64,000 bases of DNA from CAWEQW01 sp963811365 (lineage in GTDB: Bacteria > Actinomycetota > Actinomycetes > Propionibacteriales > Nocardioidaceae), in the NCBI GenBank assembly GCA_963811365.1, contig CAWEQW010000010.1, positions 1-64,000 on the forward strand. Reading direction: 5' to 3'. This document shows, in pieces, positions 18,301-26,011 of this stretch. The translations under genes and the position numbers were made by a program. The notes below the pieces were generated by a model. The model saw only the letters and a program-made list of their open reading frames with translations. It had not been told where the DNA came from and ran no database searches. The stretch's first letter is position 1, and every line of letters begins with the position of its first letter.

Positions 18301-18420
18301 GTGGGCGAGGACGAGTTCGCGCGGGAGTGGGAGCTGGGCCGCACCCTCCCGGTCGCCTCCGTGCGAGCCAAGATCGAGGCCGTGATCGCTCAGTGGGCTC
18401 TCCCCGGCAGCCGAGCCTGA
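15394..18420 (+). CDS. AfsR/SARP-family regulator (wHTH-BTAD-ATPase-TPR)
   Basis: 1008 residues. The N-terminal OmpR-like winged helix covers about 1-95 (MEFRMLGPLEVAEGGRTARL) and the bacterial transcription activator domain (BTAD) about 100-250. An NB-ARC/STAND ATPase follows, with a P-loop at about 325 (GPGGSGKSRVAV) and Walker B LVVLDNLES. The C-terminal third is helical TPR-like repeats. This is the AfsR layout, in which ATP binding and TPR contacts gate promoter activation. The start is a GTG. There is no biosynthetic cluster nearby; the divergent large secreted protein gene is the obvious candidate target. Confidence 0.9.
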   Translation: MEFRMLGPLEVAEGGRTARLGPPRQRAVVAMLALAAPDVVSTDHLIDGLWGTQPPKNPLGALQVYVHEVRKALRDLDDRGDHQRGRRLIERVPPGYRLTVPADRTDVGRFATLQQRARDERLRDDPAAAAATLDEALGLWRGAALADVRDAPFAEPVAVRLDELHVLAQEDSYDVRLALGQHAALVADLEQAVLGHPMRERLWGQLMTALYRCHRQADALATYAQARDRLAEELGIDPGQALRQLELAILRQDPALAAPQPPLQTSHGTSETALVERATTKIAMVAPRGPARLPRPTTPTFGRDGLVTQIRAALSDRQVRSLTLTGPGGSGKSRVAVVAAAAVADDTEDRVVYLTATERTHAAQLSRELTLALTGTDDDAALAGLDVPTLVVLDNLESIPDGARLVHDLVERTSRLTVLATSRLPLRLRAERDIPVPPLDVPPEGAAPNEVTAAPAVQMFVERATAVAPDFRLTGHLDDVADLCRYLDGLPLAIELAAAHARLLTPGQIRAALDADLGLLTGHASDLPERQQTLTATVEWSYDRLDPDARTVADRLSLFERGFTVEAVEAVCEDVPNVLDALAQIVEARLIRPVDSRVEVRFVVLGTVRAYARNRLQQQEDVDACRAALAHHVLDRARDWAGQLDGPEGATVVGRFDDSAADVDAVLDWAVDTGRTDLAIELATGVTDLWIAAGRLTDGLRRARQLLGAPGLSVAQQADLRLTAGKLTYHLTDWDSAAEQLRAALELPDIDPATETTARCHLGAALVVSGAADEGATLASAALEEAERLGSYPTVAIALSALAIARAVAGDLDGERSYYERRLAVVSDRGDVARLADTLNTLAEIALDQADAVKARAYASESVLIAGSALTPEARDATITLARAAAVEGDRETTAAHLRAALGLADRTGQSLALAQCLRVGGCLAALTGEPASAVRAFAAAQQVSASPSGTDEPIEVDLAARLSEARAAVGEDEFAREWELGRTLPVASVRAKIEAVIAQWALPGSRA

Positions 18421-18589
18421 CCCGGGACCCCGGCCAGCTCGGGTTCGGCGCGGATGGCCGTCGGGTCGGCTCGGACGAGACAGGTGGTCCGACCGCACAG
18501 GAGGATGCGGGTCGAACGCCCCTGGCCGGGACCGTGAGCATCCGCGAGTGTCGTAGCCAAGCAGCCGCCTCACGCAGCAGGGGGAACCC

Positions 18590-18967
18590 ATGGGCTGCAC
18601 CTACCGACTCTCGAGCGGGCCCTTCGGGCTCCCGGCGGACGCCGCGTCCGTCGACTGGACGGTCCTCAACGACACCAACGCTCCCCAAGAGGTGCGCGTC
18701 ACCGTCTTCGCCGCCCCGATCGGGCAGCCCAAGCGCGAGCTGCCGCCCGGCCCGGTCGAGGTCACCGTCGCGCCCTGGAGCGCGACGCACAACGCGAACT
18801 CCGTCGGGCCGGGTCAGCCGTTCGAGCACGGAATGCCCACCGAGGTCGTGGTGCGGTGCAACGACACCCGGGTGCTGCCGGCCGTCGAGGTGTGGTGCGA
18901 CCATGGGGCGACGGTGGTCGCCGGAACGCGGATCGGGCCGAGGGACTTCAGCTCCCTCAACGGCTGA
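18590..18967 (+). CDS. Hypothetical beta-rich protein
   Basis: 125 residues, ATG preceded by a GGGGGA site. It has no signal peptide or membrane segment; the sequence alternates short strands (VDWTVLNDTNAPQEVRVTVF) and prolines, like a single immunoglobulin-like domain. Two or three cysteines are present. It lies between the AfsR-like gene and the phosphotransferase in the same direction. I do not recognise a family. Confidence 0.65.
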   Translation: MGCTYRLSSGPFGLPADAASVDWTVLNDTNAPQEVRVTVFAAPIGQPKRELPPGPVEVTVAPWSATHNANSVGPGQPFEHGMPTEVVVRCNDTRVLPAVEVWCDHGATVVAGTRIGPRDFSSLNG

Positions 18968-19006
18968 TGCGGTCGCTCGCCGGCCGTCCACGGTAGGTTG
19001 CGGCGC

Positions 19007-19870
19007 GTGCATGCCGCTGCCGATGCCCTGGCGTGGGCGGAGAGCCTCCTGGGCGCCGACGTGATGGAGGTCGTGGAGCTGGCCGGTGGGCTGACCTCGA
19101 CGATGCTGATGATCGCGGATGACTCTGGCCGGCGCTGCGTGCTCCGGCTGATGGTCCGGGAGCCGTGGCGCAGCCACGGCGCGGAGCTCGTCCGACGCGA
19201 GCAGGCCGCCCTTCGCGAGCTGGCCCTCGCGCCGGTGCCGGCGCCGGTGACCGTCGCCCTGGACGCAGACGGTGTGGCTGCCGGCGTCGCGGCCCACCTG
19301 ATGTCGCACGTGCCGGGCAGCCCCGCAAGGGAGATGGACGGAGCCCGCATCGAGGCGATGGCGGACATGCTGTGCACCATCCATGCGGTGCAGCCGGCCG
19401 AGCCGTTCCGCGCCTACGAGTCCTGGGCGTGGGAGGCCAAGCGTGAGGTCCCGGCCTGGAGCATGCATCCCGCCTCGTGGCGGACGGCCTTCGACGTACT
19501 CCTCGGCGACCCACCCGCGTTCAGGCCGACCTTCCTGCAGCGCGACTACAGCCACCGGAACCTGTTGTGGGCCGGGCGCACGATCACCGGTGTCGTCGAC
19601 TGGGTCGAGGCGTCGACCGGACCGGTGTGGCTCGACGCCGCGCACGCCGCGACCACCCTCGCCCTGGCCTTCGGCCCGGAGCCGGCGCGGGCCTTCCTGG
19701 CGGCGTACGCCGAGCGCACGGCCGAGCCGTGCCGGCGGCACTGGCTGGTGATGGACGCGGTCGGCTTCCTGCCGGCGCCGGGCAGCCGGCCGCTGTTCGG
19801 GTCACCGACCGAGCTGCGCCGACTCGATGCTTGGGTCCACGACCTCGTCACCCGCGACGAGCCCGGCTGA
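19007..19870 (+). CDS. Aminoglycoside phosphotransferase (APH)-family kinase
   Basis: About 287 residues with the APH/choline-kinase fold. There is an N-lobe with a Lys/Arg-containing strand (CVLRLMV), the catalytic loop LQRDYSHRNLLW (a QRD variant of the HGD Brenner motif, with catalytic Asp and the downstream Asn kept), and the metal-binding Asp in ITGVVDWVEA. Family members phosphorylate small-molecule hydroxyls, and most do not act on antibiotics. I chose a GTG start. The substrate is unknown. Confidence 0.8.
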   Translation: MHAAADALAWAESLLGADVMEVVELAGGLTSTMLMIADDSGRRCVLRLMVREPWRSHGAELVRREQAALRELALAPVPAPVTVALDADGVAAGVAAHLMSHVPGSPAREMDGARIEAMADMLCTIHAVQPAEPFRAYESWAWEAKREVPAWSMHPASWRTAFDVLLGDPPAFRPTFLQRDYSHRNLLWAGRTITGVVDWVEASTGPVWLDAAHAATTLALAFGPEPARAFLAAYAERTAEPCRRHWLVMDAVGFLPAPGSRPLFGSPTELRRLDAWVHDLVTRDEPG

Positions 19871-19879
19871 CCCGGCCGC

Positions 19880-20782
19880 TCACGACACGTACCGCCGCGC
19901 CTCGCCGTCGAGCTGCATGTCCTCGAGGAGCCGGAACCCCTGCTCGACCGAGGGCGGCACGGGGTCGCGGTCGCGGAGCACCCACGGCAGCCCGGCCAGG
20001 GCGTCGGCGACCCCCAGCAGGCTCACCCGGTCCGGTGGCAGCGTCCGCAACAGCCGGACGGTACGGCGCAGCGCGGAGCTCGCAGGCCGCCGCAGCCAGG
20101 TGAACCACAGGGTGTTGCGGATCCCGTGTCGCCTACGCAGATGCGGGTCCCGGGCCGTGGAGGGGTGGTGGTGCGCGACGACCGTCGGGACGTACGCGAG
20201 ATGCCAGCCGAGGCGCGCCAGGTCGGAGGCCAGCAGCTCCTCCTCGCCGCCGAGCCACAGTCGCGGAGAGAATCCGCCCGCCTGCTCGAACGCCGTCCGC
20301 CGGACGACGGAGACGCCGGCGAGGAAGCTCAGCAAGGGATGCCCGGGAAGGCCGACGACGCGGGGGAGCGGGCTGGCCGCCATCTCCGCCGACATCGGGT
20401 CGAGCTCGCCGCGCGGCTCGACGATGATGCGGGAGGTGACGACGGCCAGCGACGCGTTCGCGTCCAGCAGGTCCGCCGCCTCGGTGAGGGCCCCCGGGTC
20501 GTACCAGCAGTCGTCGTCACAGAACGCGACGTACGGCGTGTCCACTCTCGACACACCGAGGTTGCGGGCCACCGCGCCACGGTTCTGCGACAGCTCCACC
20601 AGGGTCACCTCGGGGTGGCGGGTGCGCACCATCGTCGACGTGCCGTCCGAGGACGCGTTGTCGAGCACCACGACCGGTGGACGCTCCGGGAGCGCGGTCA
20701 GGCGGGTCAGGGTGCGGTCCAGCTCGTCGACGCGGTTGTGGGTGATCACCACGACGGAGACCCGCCCGTCAGGCTCGGGCAC
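19880..20782 (-). CDS. Family 2 glycosyltransferase
   Basis: 300 residues with a GT-A fold. It starts with VSVVVITHNRVDELDRTL, has the nucleotide-binding VVVLDNASSDGTS, then the metal-binding AFCDDDCWYDPGAL (DxD-like) at about 90. An acceptor loop GGEEELLASDLARLGW matches the ED motif of rhamnosyl- or galactofuranosyl-type transferases. It is cytoplasmic or membrane-associated and probably adds a sugar to a cell-envelope glycan. No other glycan gene is nearby. Confidence 0.85.
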   Translation of the reverse strand: MPEPDGRVSVVVITHNRVDELDRTLTRLTALPERPPVVVLDNASSDGTSTMVRTRHPEVTLVELSQNRGAVARNLGVSRVDTPYVAFCDDDCWYDPGALTEAADLLDANASLAVVTSRIIVEPRGELDPMSAEMAASPLPRVVGLPGHPLLSFLAGVSVVRRTAFEQAGGFSPRLWLGGEEELLASDLARLGWHLAYVPTVVAHHHPSTARDPHLRRRHGIRNTLWFTWLRRPASSALRRTVRLLRTLPPDRVSLLGVADALAGLPWVLRDRDPVPPSVEQGFRLLEDMQLDGEARRYVS

Positions 20783-20960
20783 ACCGATTCACCTCCACGG
20801 TCCGAGGATGCCGAGCGGTCCGGTACCCGTTCGGGCCTCGACCAGACCCGGCCGGGCCACGGCACCCTGGTCAGGCAGTGACGCGGGCCACCCACCCTCT
20901 CCCCACGTCACAGTGAGGCTGCGGTCTCACCGGCGCCTGTCGGCGCATCGCCCCGATGTG

Positions 20961-20986
20961 ACTCTGCCGTGCCGTCACGGTAGGCT
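20961..20986 (+). promoter_or_regulatory. MerR-type operator/promoter upstream of merR
   Basis: A 26-base imperfect dyad ending ACGGTAGGCT that matches the palindrome upstream of the SulP gene at 20 of 26 positions. TGTGAC (-35) and TAGGCT (-10) flank it with about 18 bases between, the stretched spacing typical of MerR-controlled promoters. It lies 37 bases before the merR ATG, consistent with autoregulation. Confidence 0.55.
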
Positions 20987-21022
20987 CGACGCCTCCGTGC
21001 CAAGCAGAGGAGCGGGTGCGTC

Positions 21023-21442
21023 ATGGGTCTCCACCACAGGCAGATCGGCGAGGTGGCCGAGCAGACCGGCCTCAGCCTGCGCACCATCAGGTACTACGAG
21101 GAGGTCGGCCTGGTGACCCCCTCCGCGAGGAGCACCGGCGGCTTCCGGCTCTACTCCGAGACCGACCTGGCACGGCTGCGGCTGATCCGCCGGATGAAGC
21201 CGCTGGAGTTCTCCCTGGAGGAGATGAAGGACGTCCTGGCCGTCCTCGACGACCTGGAGGAAGGCGACCCGCTGAGCCCCGAGCACCGTCAGCTGGTGGA
21301 CCGGCTGGAGATGTACCGGGCCGCCGCCAACGCCCGGGTCCGTGCGCTGCACGACCAGCTCGAGGTCGCGGAGGGGTTCGCGGCGGATCTGCGACGTGAG
21401 CTCGCACGACAGAAGAGGAAGGCGGCGAGCCAGCACCGGTGA
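21023..21442 (+). CDS. MerR-family transcriptional regulator
   Basis: 139 residues. The winged helix-turn-helix (RQIGEVAEQTGLSLRTIRYYEE) carries the hallmark RYYE and GGFRLYSE segments, followed by a long dimerisation helix (about 80-125) and a basic tail without cysteines that would mark a metal sensor. It overlaps the release factor 3 gene by GTGA. Two matching operators, one before merR and one before the SulP gene, suggest it controls both transcripts. The inducer is unknown. Confidence 0.88.
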   Translation: MGLHHRQIGEVAEQTGLSLRTIRYYEEVGLVTPSARSTGGFRLYSETDLARLRLIRRMKPLEFSLEEMKDVLAVLDDLEEGDPLSPEHRQLVDRLEMYRAAANARVRALHDQLEVAEGFAADLRRELARQKRKAASQHR

Positions 21443-23052
21443 CAGCCAGCGCCACCACTGCAGCGACGTCCGACGCCACGGAGGTCCTCCGCGAGGCGGA
21501 GCGCCGCCGTACCTTCGCCGTGATCAGCCACCCGGACGCCGGGAAGTCGACGCTGACCGAGGCGCTCGCCCTGCACGCCGAGGTGATCTCCACGGCCGGC
21601 GCCGTGCACGGCAAGTCCGGCCGCCGGGGCACCGTCTCGGACTGGATGGAGATGGAGCGCGCACGCGGCATCTCGATCACCTCGGCAGCCCTGCAGTTCG
21701 CGTACGGCGACCACGTGATCAACCTGGTAGACACCCCGGGCCACGCGGACTTCTCGGAGGACACCTACCGCGTCCTGGCTGCGGTCGACGCCGCGGTGAT
21801 GCTCGTCGACGCCGCGAAGGGTCTGGAGCCGCAGACGCTGAAGCTGTTCCAGGTCTGTCGGCACCGGCGGATCCCCGTGGTCACGGTGATCAACAAGTGG
21901 GACCGGCCCGGTCGCGAGGCGCTCGAGCTCATGGACGAGATCGAGCAGCAGATCGGCCTGCGCCCCACGCCGCTGACCTGGCCGGTCGGCACCTCAGGCG
22001 ACTTCCGCGGTGTGCTGAACCGCCGCACCGGCCGGTACATCCGGTACCGCCGCACCCCGGGCGGCGCCACCCGGGCCCCCGAGGAGCATCTCGACGCCGC
22101 GGACGCGGAGGCCGTCGAGGGGGAGTGGTGGGCGGCCGCCGTCGAGGAGCACGAGCTGCTCGCCGCCGACGGTGCCGACCACGACCAGGCCGGCTTCCTC
22201 ACGGGCGACACCACGCCGGTGCTGTTCGCCTCGGCGATCCTGAACTTCGGCGTCGCGCAGCTGCTGCGGACGCTGGTCGAGCTGGCTCCGGCGCCCTCCG
22301 CCACCTCGGACGTCGACGGCGGCGAGCGCGCGCTCCATGAGCCGTTCAGCGCCTTCGTGTTCAAGGTCCAGGCGGGGATGGACGCCGCCCACCGTGACCG
22401 GCTCGCGTACGCCCGCGTGACGTCCGGCGTCTTCCGTCGCGGCATGGTCGCCACCCACGCAGAGACCGGGCGTCCCTTCGCCACCAAGTACGCCCAGGCG
22501 GTCTTCGGCCGGGACCGCTCCGTCGTCGACACCGCCTATCCCGGCGACATCGTCGGTCTCGTCAACGCAAGCGCCCTGCGGGTCGGGGACACCATCTACG
22601 AGGACGTGCCTGTCCGCTTCCCACCCATCGCCAGCTTCGCGCCCGAGCACTTCATGGTCGTCCGCGCCAAGGACACCGGCCGCTACAAGCAGTTCCGCCG
22701 GGGCATCGAGCAGCTGGACCAGGAAGGCGTCGTACAGGTCCTGCGCTCGGACCTGCGCGGCGACCAGGCTCCGATGCTGGCCGCCGTCGGACCGATGCAG
22801 TTCGAGGTCGCCGAGGCGCGGATGGCCTCGGAGTTCAAGGCACCCGTCCGGCTCGAACGCCTCGACTACTCCGTCGCCCGCCGGACCCGGGCCGAGGACG
22901 TCGCCGAGCTGAACAGCCTGCGCGGCGTCGAGGTCCTCCGGCGCTCCGACGGAGCGCTGCTCGCGCTCTTCCCGGACAGGTGGCGAGCCGGAGCCGTCGA
23001 GCGCAACAACCCACACCTGGTGCTCGACCCACTCGTGGCAGGGGACGGCTGA
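21439..23052 (+). CDS. prfC: Peptide chain release factor 3
   Basis: 537 residues. This translational GTPase recycles RF1/RF2 after termination. It has a P-loop HPDAGKST (about 32), switch and G3 motif DTPGHADF (about 97), and a G4 motif NKWD where most family members have NKLD. Domain II and the RF3 C-terminal domain follow (VRFPPIASFAPEHFMVVRAK). It lacks the extra domain of EF-G. The GTG start overlaps the merR stop. Coupling RF3 to a MerR regulator is unusual and suggests regulated termination or stop-codon read-through. Confidence 0.93.
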   Translation: MTASATTAATSDATEVLREAERRRTFAVISHPDAGKSTLTEALALHAEVISTAGAVHGKSGRRGTVSDWMEMERARGISITSAALQFAYGDHVINLVDTPGHADFSEDTYRVLAAVDAAVMLVDAAKGLEPQTLKLFQVCRHRRIPVVTVINKWDRPGREALELMDEIEQQIGLRPTPLTWPVGTSGDFRGVLNRRTGRYIRYRRTPGGATRAPEEHLDAADAEAVEGEWWAAAVEEHELLAADGADHDQAGFLTGDTTPVLFASAILNFGVAQLLRTLVELAPAPSATSDVDGGERALHEPFSAFVFKVQAGMDAAHRDRLAYARVTSGVFRRGMVATHAETGRPFATKYAQAVFGRDRSVVDTAYPGDIVGLVNASALRVGDTIYEDVPVRFPPIASFAPEHFMVVRAKDTGRYKQFRRGIEQLDQEGVVQVLRSDLRGDQAPMLAAVGPMQFEVAEARMASEFKAPVRLERLDYSVARRTRAEDVAELNSLRGVEVLRRSDGALLALFPDRWRAGAVERNNPHLVLDPLVAGDG

Positions 23053-23069
23053 CCCCAGTTCACGATTCG

Positions 23070-23095
23070 ACCCTACCGTCTCGTGACGGTAGGGT
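23070..23095 (+). promoter_or_regulatory. MerR-type operator/promoter upstream of the SulP gene
   Basis: ACCCTACCGTC and GACGGTAGGGT form a perfect 11-4-11 inverted repeat. TTCGAC (-35) and TAGGGT (-10) overlap its edges with 18 bases between, like a MerR target. The copy before merR matches at 20 of 26 positions. About 130 bases separate it from the SulP ATG, so a leader exists. Confidence 0.65.
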
Positions 23096-23227
23096 TGACC
23101 TCAGTCTTCCGGAGCGGCGACGCCCTCCGATCCCCGTATCCCGCAACCTCGCTCCTGCGCGCGCCCGCGCCGACGTCGCCAGCACCCGCGACGGCCCTGG
23201 ACATCGCGTGCCCCGACCACAGAACGG

Positions 23228-24763
23228 ATGACCCGCGTGTCCCACCCGCACTCCGAACTCGTACACCCCCGCGAGGTCGAGGACGACGAGAGCACGTCGG
23301 TGCTGTCGGCGCTGCGATCGCCGCGGCGGCTGAGGACCGAGGTCCTTGCCGGCCTGGTCGTCGCCCTTGCGCTGATCCCCGAGGCGATCTCCTTCTCGAT
23401 CATCGCCGGGGTCGACCCCCGCATCGGCCTGTTCGCCTCGTTCACGATGGCGGTCTCCATCGCCTTCCTCGGCGGGCGCCCGGCGATGATCTCGGCGGCG
23501 ACCGGCTCGGTGGCGCTCGTGGTCGCCCCGGTCGCCCGCCAGCACGGCCTGGAGTACCTGATCGCCACCGTCATCCTGGCCGGGGTCCTCCAGGTGCTGC
23601 TCGGGGTTCTCGGCGTCGCGAAGCTGATGCGGTTCGTCCCCCGAAGCGTCATGGTCGGCTTCGTCAACTCCCTGGCGATCCTGATCTTCATGGCCCAGGT
23701 CCCGCACCTGGTCGGTGTGCCGTGGACGGTCTACCCGCTCATCGCCGGCGGCCTGCTCGTCATGGTCGTGCTGCCGAGGCTCACCGACGTCGTGCCGGCA
23801 CCCCTGGTGGCCATCGCGGTCCTCACCGCCGTCACCGTCCTCCTGGCCGTCGACGTGCCGACCGTCGGTGACGAGGGGAAGCTGCCCGACAGCCTTCCCT
23901 CGTTCCTCCTCCCGCACGTCCCGTTCACCGTGGAGACGCTCCGGATCATCGCGCCCTTCGCGCTGGCGATGGCGCTGGTCGGCCTGCTCGAGTCGATGCT
24001 GACCGCCAAGCTGGTCGACGACATCACCGACACGCACTCCGACAAGACGCGGGAGGCGTGGGGCCAGGGCGCCGCCAACATCGTCACCGGGCTCTTCGGC
24101 GGGATGGGCGGCTGCGCGATGATCGGCCAGACCATGATCAACGTGAAGGCATCGGGTGCCCGCACCCGGATCTCGACCTTCCTCGCGGGGGTGTTCCTGC
24201 TCGTGCTCGTCGTCGGCCTCGGCGACCTCGTCGGCATCATCCCGATGGCAGCGCTCGTCGCCGTGATGATCATGGTCTCGGTCGGCACCTTCGACTGGCA
24301 CAGCATCCAGCGGGACACGCTGCGACGGATGCCCAAGAGCGAGATCGCCGTCATGGTCTCCACCGTCGTCGTGGTGGTCCTCACCAACAACCTGGCGTAC
24401 GGCGTGGTGATCGGCGTCCTGGTCGCCATGGTGCTGTTCGCCCGTCGGGTGGCCCACCTGACCGTCGTGGAGGACGTCGCGGAGCTCGGCGAGGACACCC
24501 ATGTCTACGCCGTGCGCGGTGAGCTCTTCTTCGCCACCAGCAACGACCTGTACGCGCAGTTCGACTACGTCGGCGCGCCGAGGAACGTGATCATCGACCT
24601 CACCGACGCACACATCTGGGACGCCTCGACCGTGGCGGCGCTGGACGCCGTCCAGCAGAAGTTCGAGTCCAAGGGCAAGAACGTCGAGATCATCGGTCTC
24701 AACGAGCCCAGCGCCTCGATGCACAACCGGCTCAGCGGTCATCTCGGCGCGGGGCACGGATGA
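23228..24763 (+). CDS. SulP-family anion transporter with STAS domain
   Basis: 511 residues. About 10-12 membrane helices (30-420) include the family's second-helix signature (ALALIPEAISFSIIAGVDP) and the GLFGGMGGCAMIGQTMINVK segment. A cytoplasmic STAS domain covers about 420-500 (VYAVRGELFFATSNDL, VIIDLTDAHIWDASTVAALD). SulP proteins move sulfate, bicarbonate or other anions; the substrate cannot be read from sequence. The ATGA overlap with the spermidine-synthase-like gene shows co-transcription, probably from the MerR-type promoter upstream. Confidence 0.9.
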   Translation: MTRVSHPHSELVHPREVEDDESTSVLSALRSPRRLRTEVLAGLVVALALIPEAISFSIIAGVDPRIGLFASFTMAVSIAFLGGRPAMISAATGSVALVVAPVARQHGLEYLIATVILAGVLQVLLGVLGVAKLMRFVPRSVMVGFVNSLAILIFMAQVPHLVGVPWTVYPLIAGGLLVMVVLPRLTDVVPAPLVAIAVLTAVTVLLAVDVPTVGDEGKLPDSLPSFLLPHVPFTVETLRIIAPFALAMALVGLLESMLTAKLVDDITDTHSDKTREAWGQGAANIVTGLFGGMGGCAMIGQTMINVKASGARTRISTFLAGVFLLVLVVGLGDLVGIIPMAALVAVMIMVSVGTFDWHSIQRDTLRRMPKSEIAVMVSTVVVVVLTNNLAYGVVIGVLVAMVLFARRVAHLTVVEDVAELGEDTHVYAVRGELFFATSNDLYAQFDYVGAPRNVIIDLTDAHIWDASTVAALDAVQQKFESKGKNVEIIGLNEPSASMHNRLSGHLGAGHG

Positions 24764-25467
24764 GGCCGCGGTTCGAGGAGCTCGACTGGCAGGACACGCC
24801 GCGGGGCGAGATCAGCCTGCGTCGTCGGGTCGAGCCGAGCCTCGGCGTCGACGTGTACGAGGTGAAGCTGGGTGAGGAGTTCCTGATGTCCAGCCTCTTC
24901 ACCGTCGCCGAGATCGAGCTCGCCCGTCGTGGACTGGCCGAGGTCGCGGCCGACCCCCTCGACGTGCTGGTCGGCGGCCTCGGGCTCGGCTATACCGCCG
25001 TCGCCGCGCTCGAGGACCCACGGGTGGGCACGCTGGTCGTCGTCGACGCCATCGAGCCGGTGATCGACTGGCACCGCCGCGGCCTGCTCCCCGATGCGAC
25101 CGGGCTCGCCGCCGACCACCGCACCCGCCTGGTCCTCGGCGACTTCTTCGCGCTGGTGGCCGGGGGCGGCGACCTCGGTGCGGGCACGCCACGGCGGTAC
25201 GACGCGATCCTGCTCGACGTGGACCACACGCCACGCCACGTGCTCGACCCCAGCCATGCGGCGTTCTACACGCGCGACGGGCTCAGCGCCCTGACGCGGC
25301 ACCTCGCCCCGGGCGGAGCCTTCGCGCTGTGGTCCGACGACCCACCCGACGGCGACTTCCTCGAGGTGCTGGTCGAGGTCTTCTCCAGCGCGCGGGCCGA
25401 CGTCGTGACCTTCGCTAACCCGCTGACCGGCGGCGAGTCCTCGAACACCGTGTACGTCGCCCGCTAG
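24760..25467 (+). CDS. Spermidine-synthase-like protein
   Basis: 235 residues with a Rossmann methyltransferase-like fold: a glycine loop VGGLGLGYTAVAAL (about 68), the acidic VVVDAIEPVIDWH (about 92) that binds the nucleoside ribose, and RYDAILLDVDHTP. The N-terminal beta-domain of true spermidine synthases is short here, as in many actinobacterial proteins of this family, so aminopropyl transfer is not certain. It overlaps the SulP gene by 4 bases. Confidence 0.8.
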   Translation: MRPRFEELDWQDTPRGEISLRRRVEPSLGVDVYEVKLGEEFLMSSLFTVAEIELARRGLAEVAADPLDVLVGGLGLGYTAVAALEDPRVGTLVVVDAIEPVIDWHRRGLLPDATGLAADHRTRLVLGDFFALVAGGGDLGAGTPRRYDAILLDVDHTPRHVLDPSHAAFYTRDGLSALTRHLAPGGAFALWSDDPPDGDFLEVLVEVFSSARADVVTFANPLTGGESSNTVYVAR

Positions 25468-25485
25468 CGCGCAGGGCTCTGGCTG

Positions 25486-25565
25486 CTACCGGGTGAAGGG
25501 CACGAGGGCGACCGCGACGAACAGCGCTGTCAGGTAGGTGTTCGAGAGGTCGAAGAGCCTCAGTT
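25486..25565 (-). pseudogene. 3' end relic of a ctaB-like gene
   Basis: The minus strand encodes LSNTYLTALFVAVALVPFTR followed by a stop, nearly the same as the last residues of the intact ctaB about 3.6 kb further on (LSNTYLTGLFVAVALVPFTR). About 70 bases align at roughly 80 percent identity (my visual estimate) and the rest of the gene is absent. This is a truncated second copy, left by duplication or by loss of a gene. Confidence 0.8.
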
Positions 25566-26011
25566 GCCGCGACCGCCGAGGCAGCGGGCTGGGACGGCTT
25601 CGTCTGGGACCGGTGCTCTCGGGGAGCAGGTTCGTGCTCGGGCTCGGGCTCGGTGACGACCGGGTGGGGGAGCTCAGCGGCTTCGGGGACGAGCCCGATC
25701 CGCGGGTGCACGGCCGGATGCTCGGCGAGGGCGCCCTGCTCTGCGGTGACCCGGTGCATCACGAGGGGATTCACTACGCCGTCGGCGAGGCACCATTCCG
25801 TCCGGCGCCGGCCGCTCCATGCCGGCTCCCCCCTCCAGGTGTCCAGGGTCGCGCGCCCGGAATCCACCCGTTACAGGTTGGTGTCTCCCATGAGCGTCGT
25901 GGTCCGCCGGGGCAGAGATCGTCCGGTCAGGATGACGCGATCGGGGCATGGCGCTGTGCCGCGCTGATGCGGTCTCCTGAGAGGACGGGAGGCTGCAGCG
26001 TCGCGGGGGGG
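25566..26011. other. 446-base region without a confident gene
   Basis: Frames are open on both strands with plausible composition in places (minus strand about 25640-25867; plus strand through to the propeller gene), but none has a ribosome-binding site plus recognisable domain. Given the ctaB relic at its left edge, it is probably decayed sequence. Confidence 0.4.

Noticed and set aside
23060..24757. Minus-strand ORF of 565 codons
   Set aside because: Antisense to the SulP gene; Asp/His-rich shadow of membrane helices.
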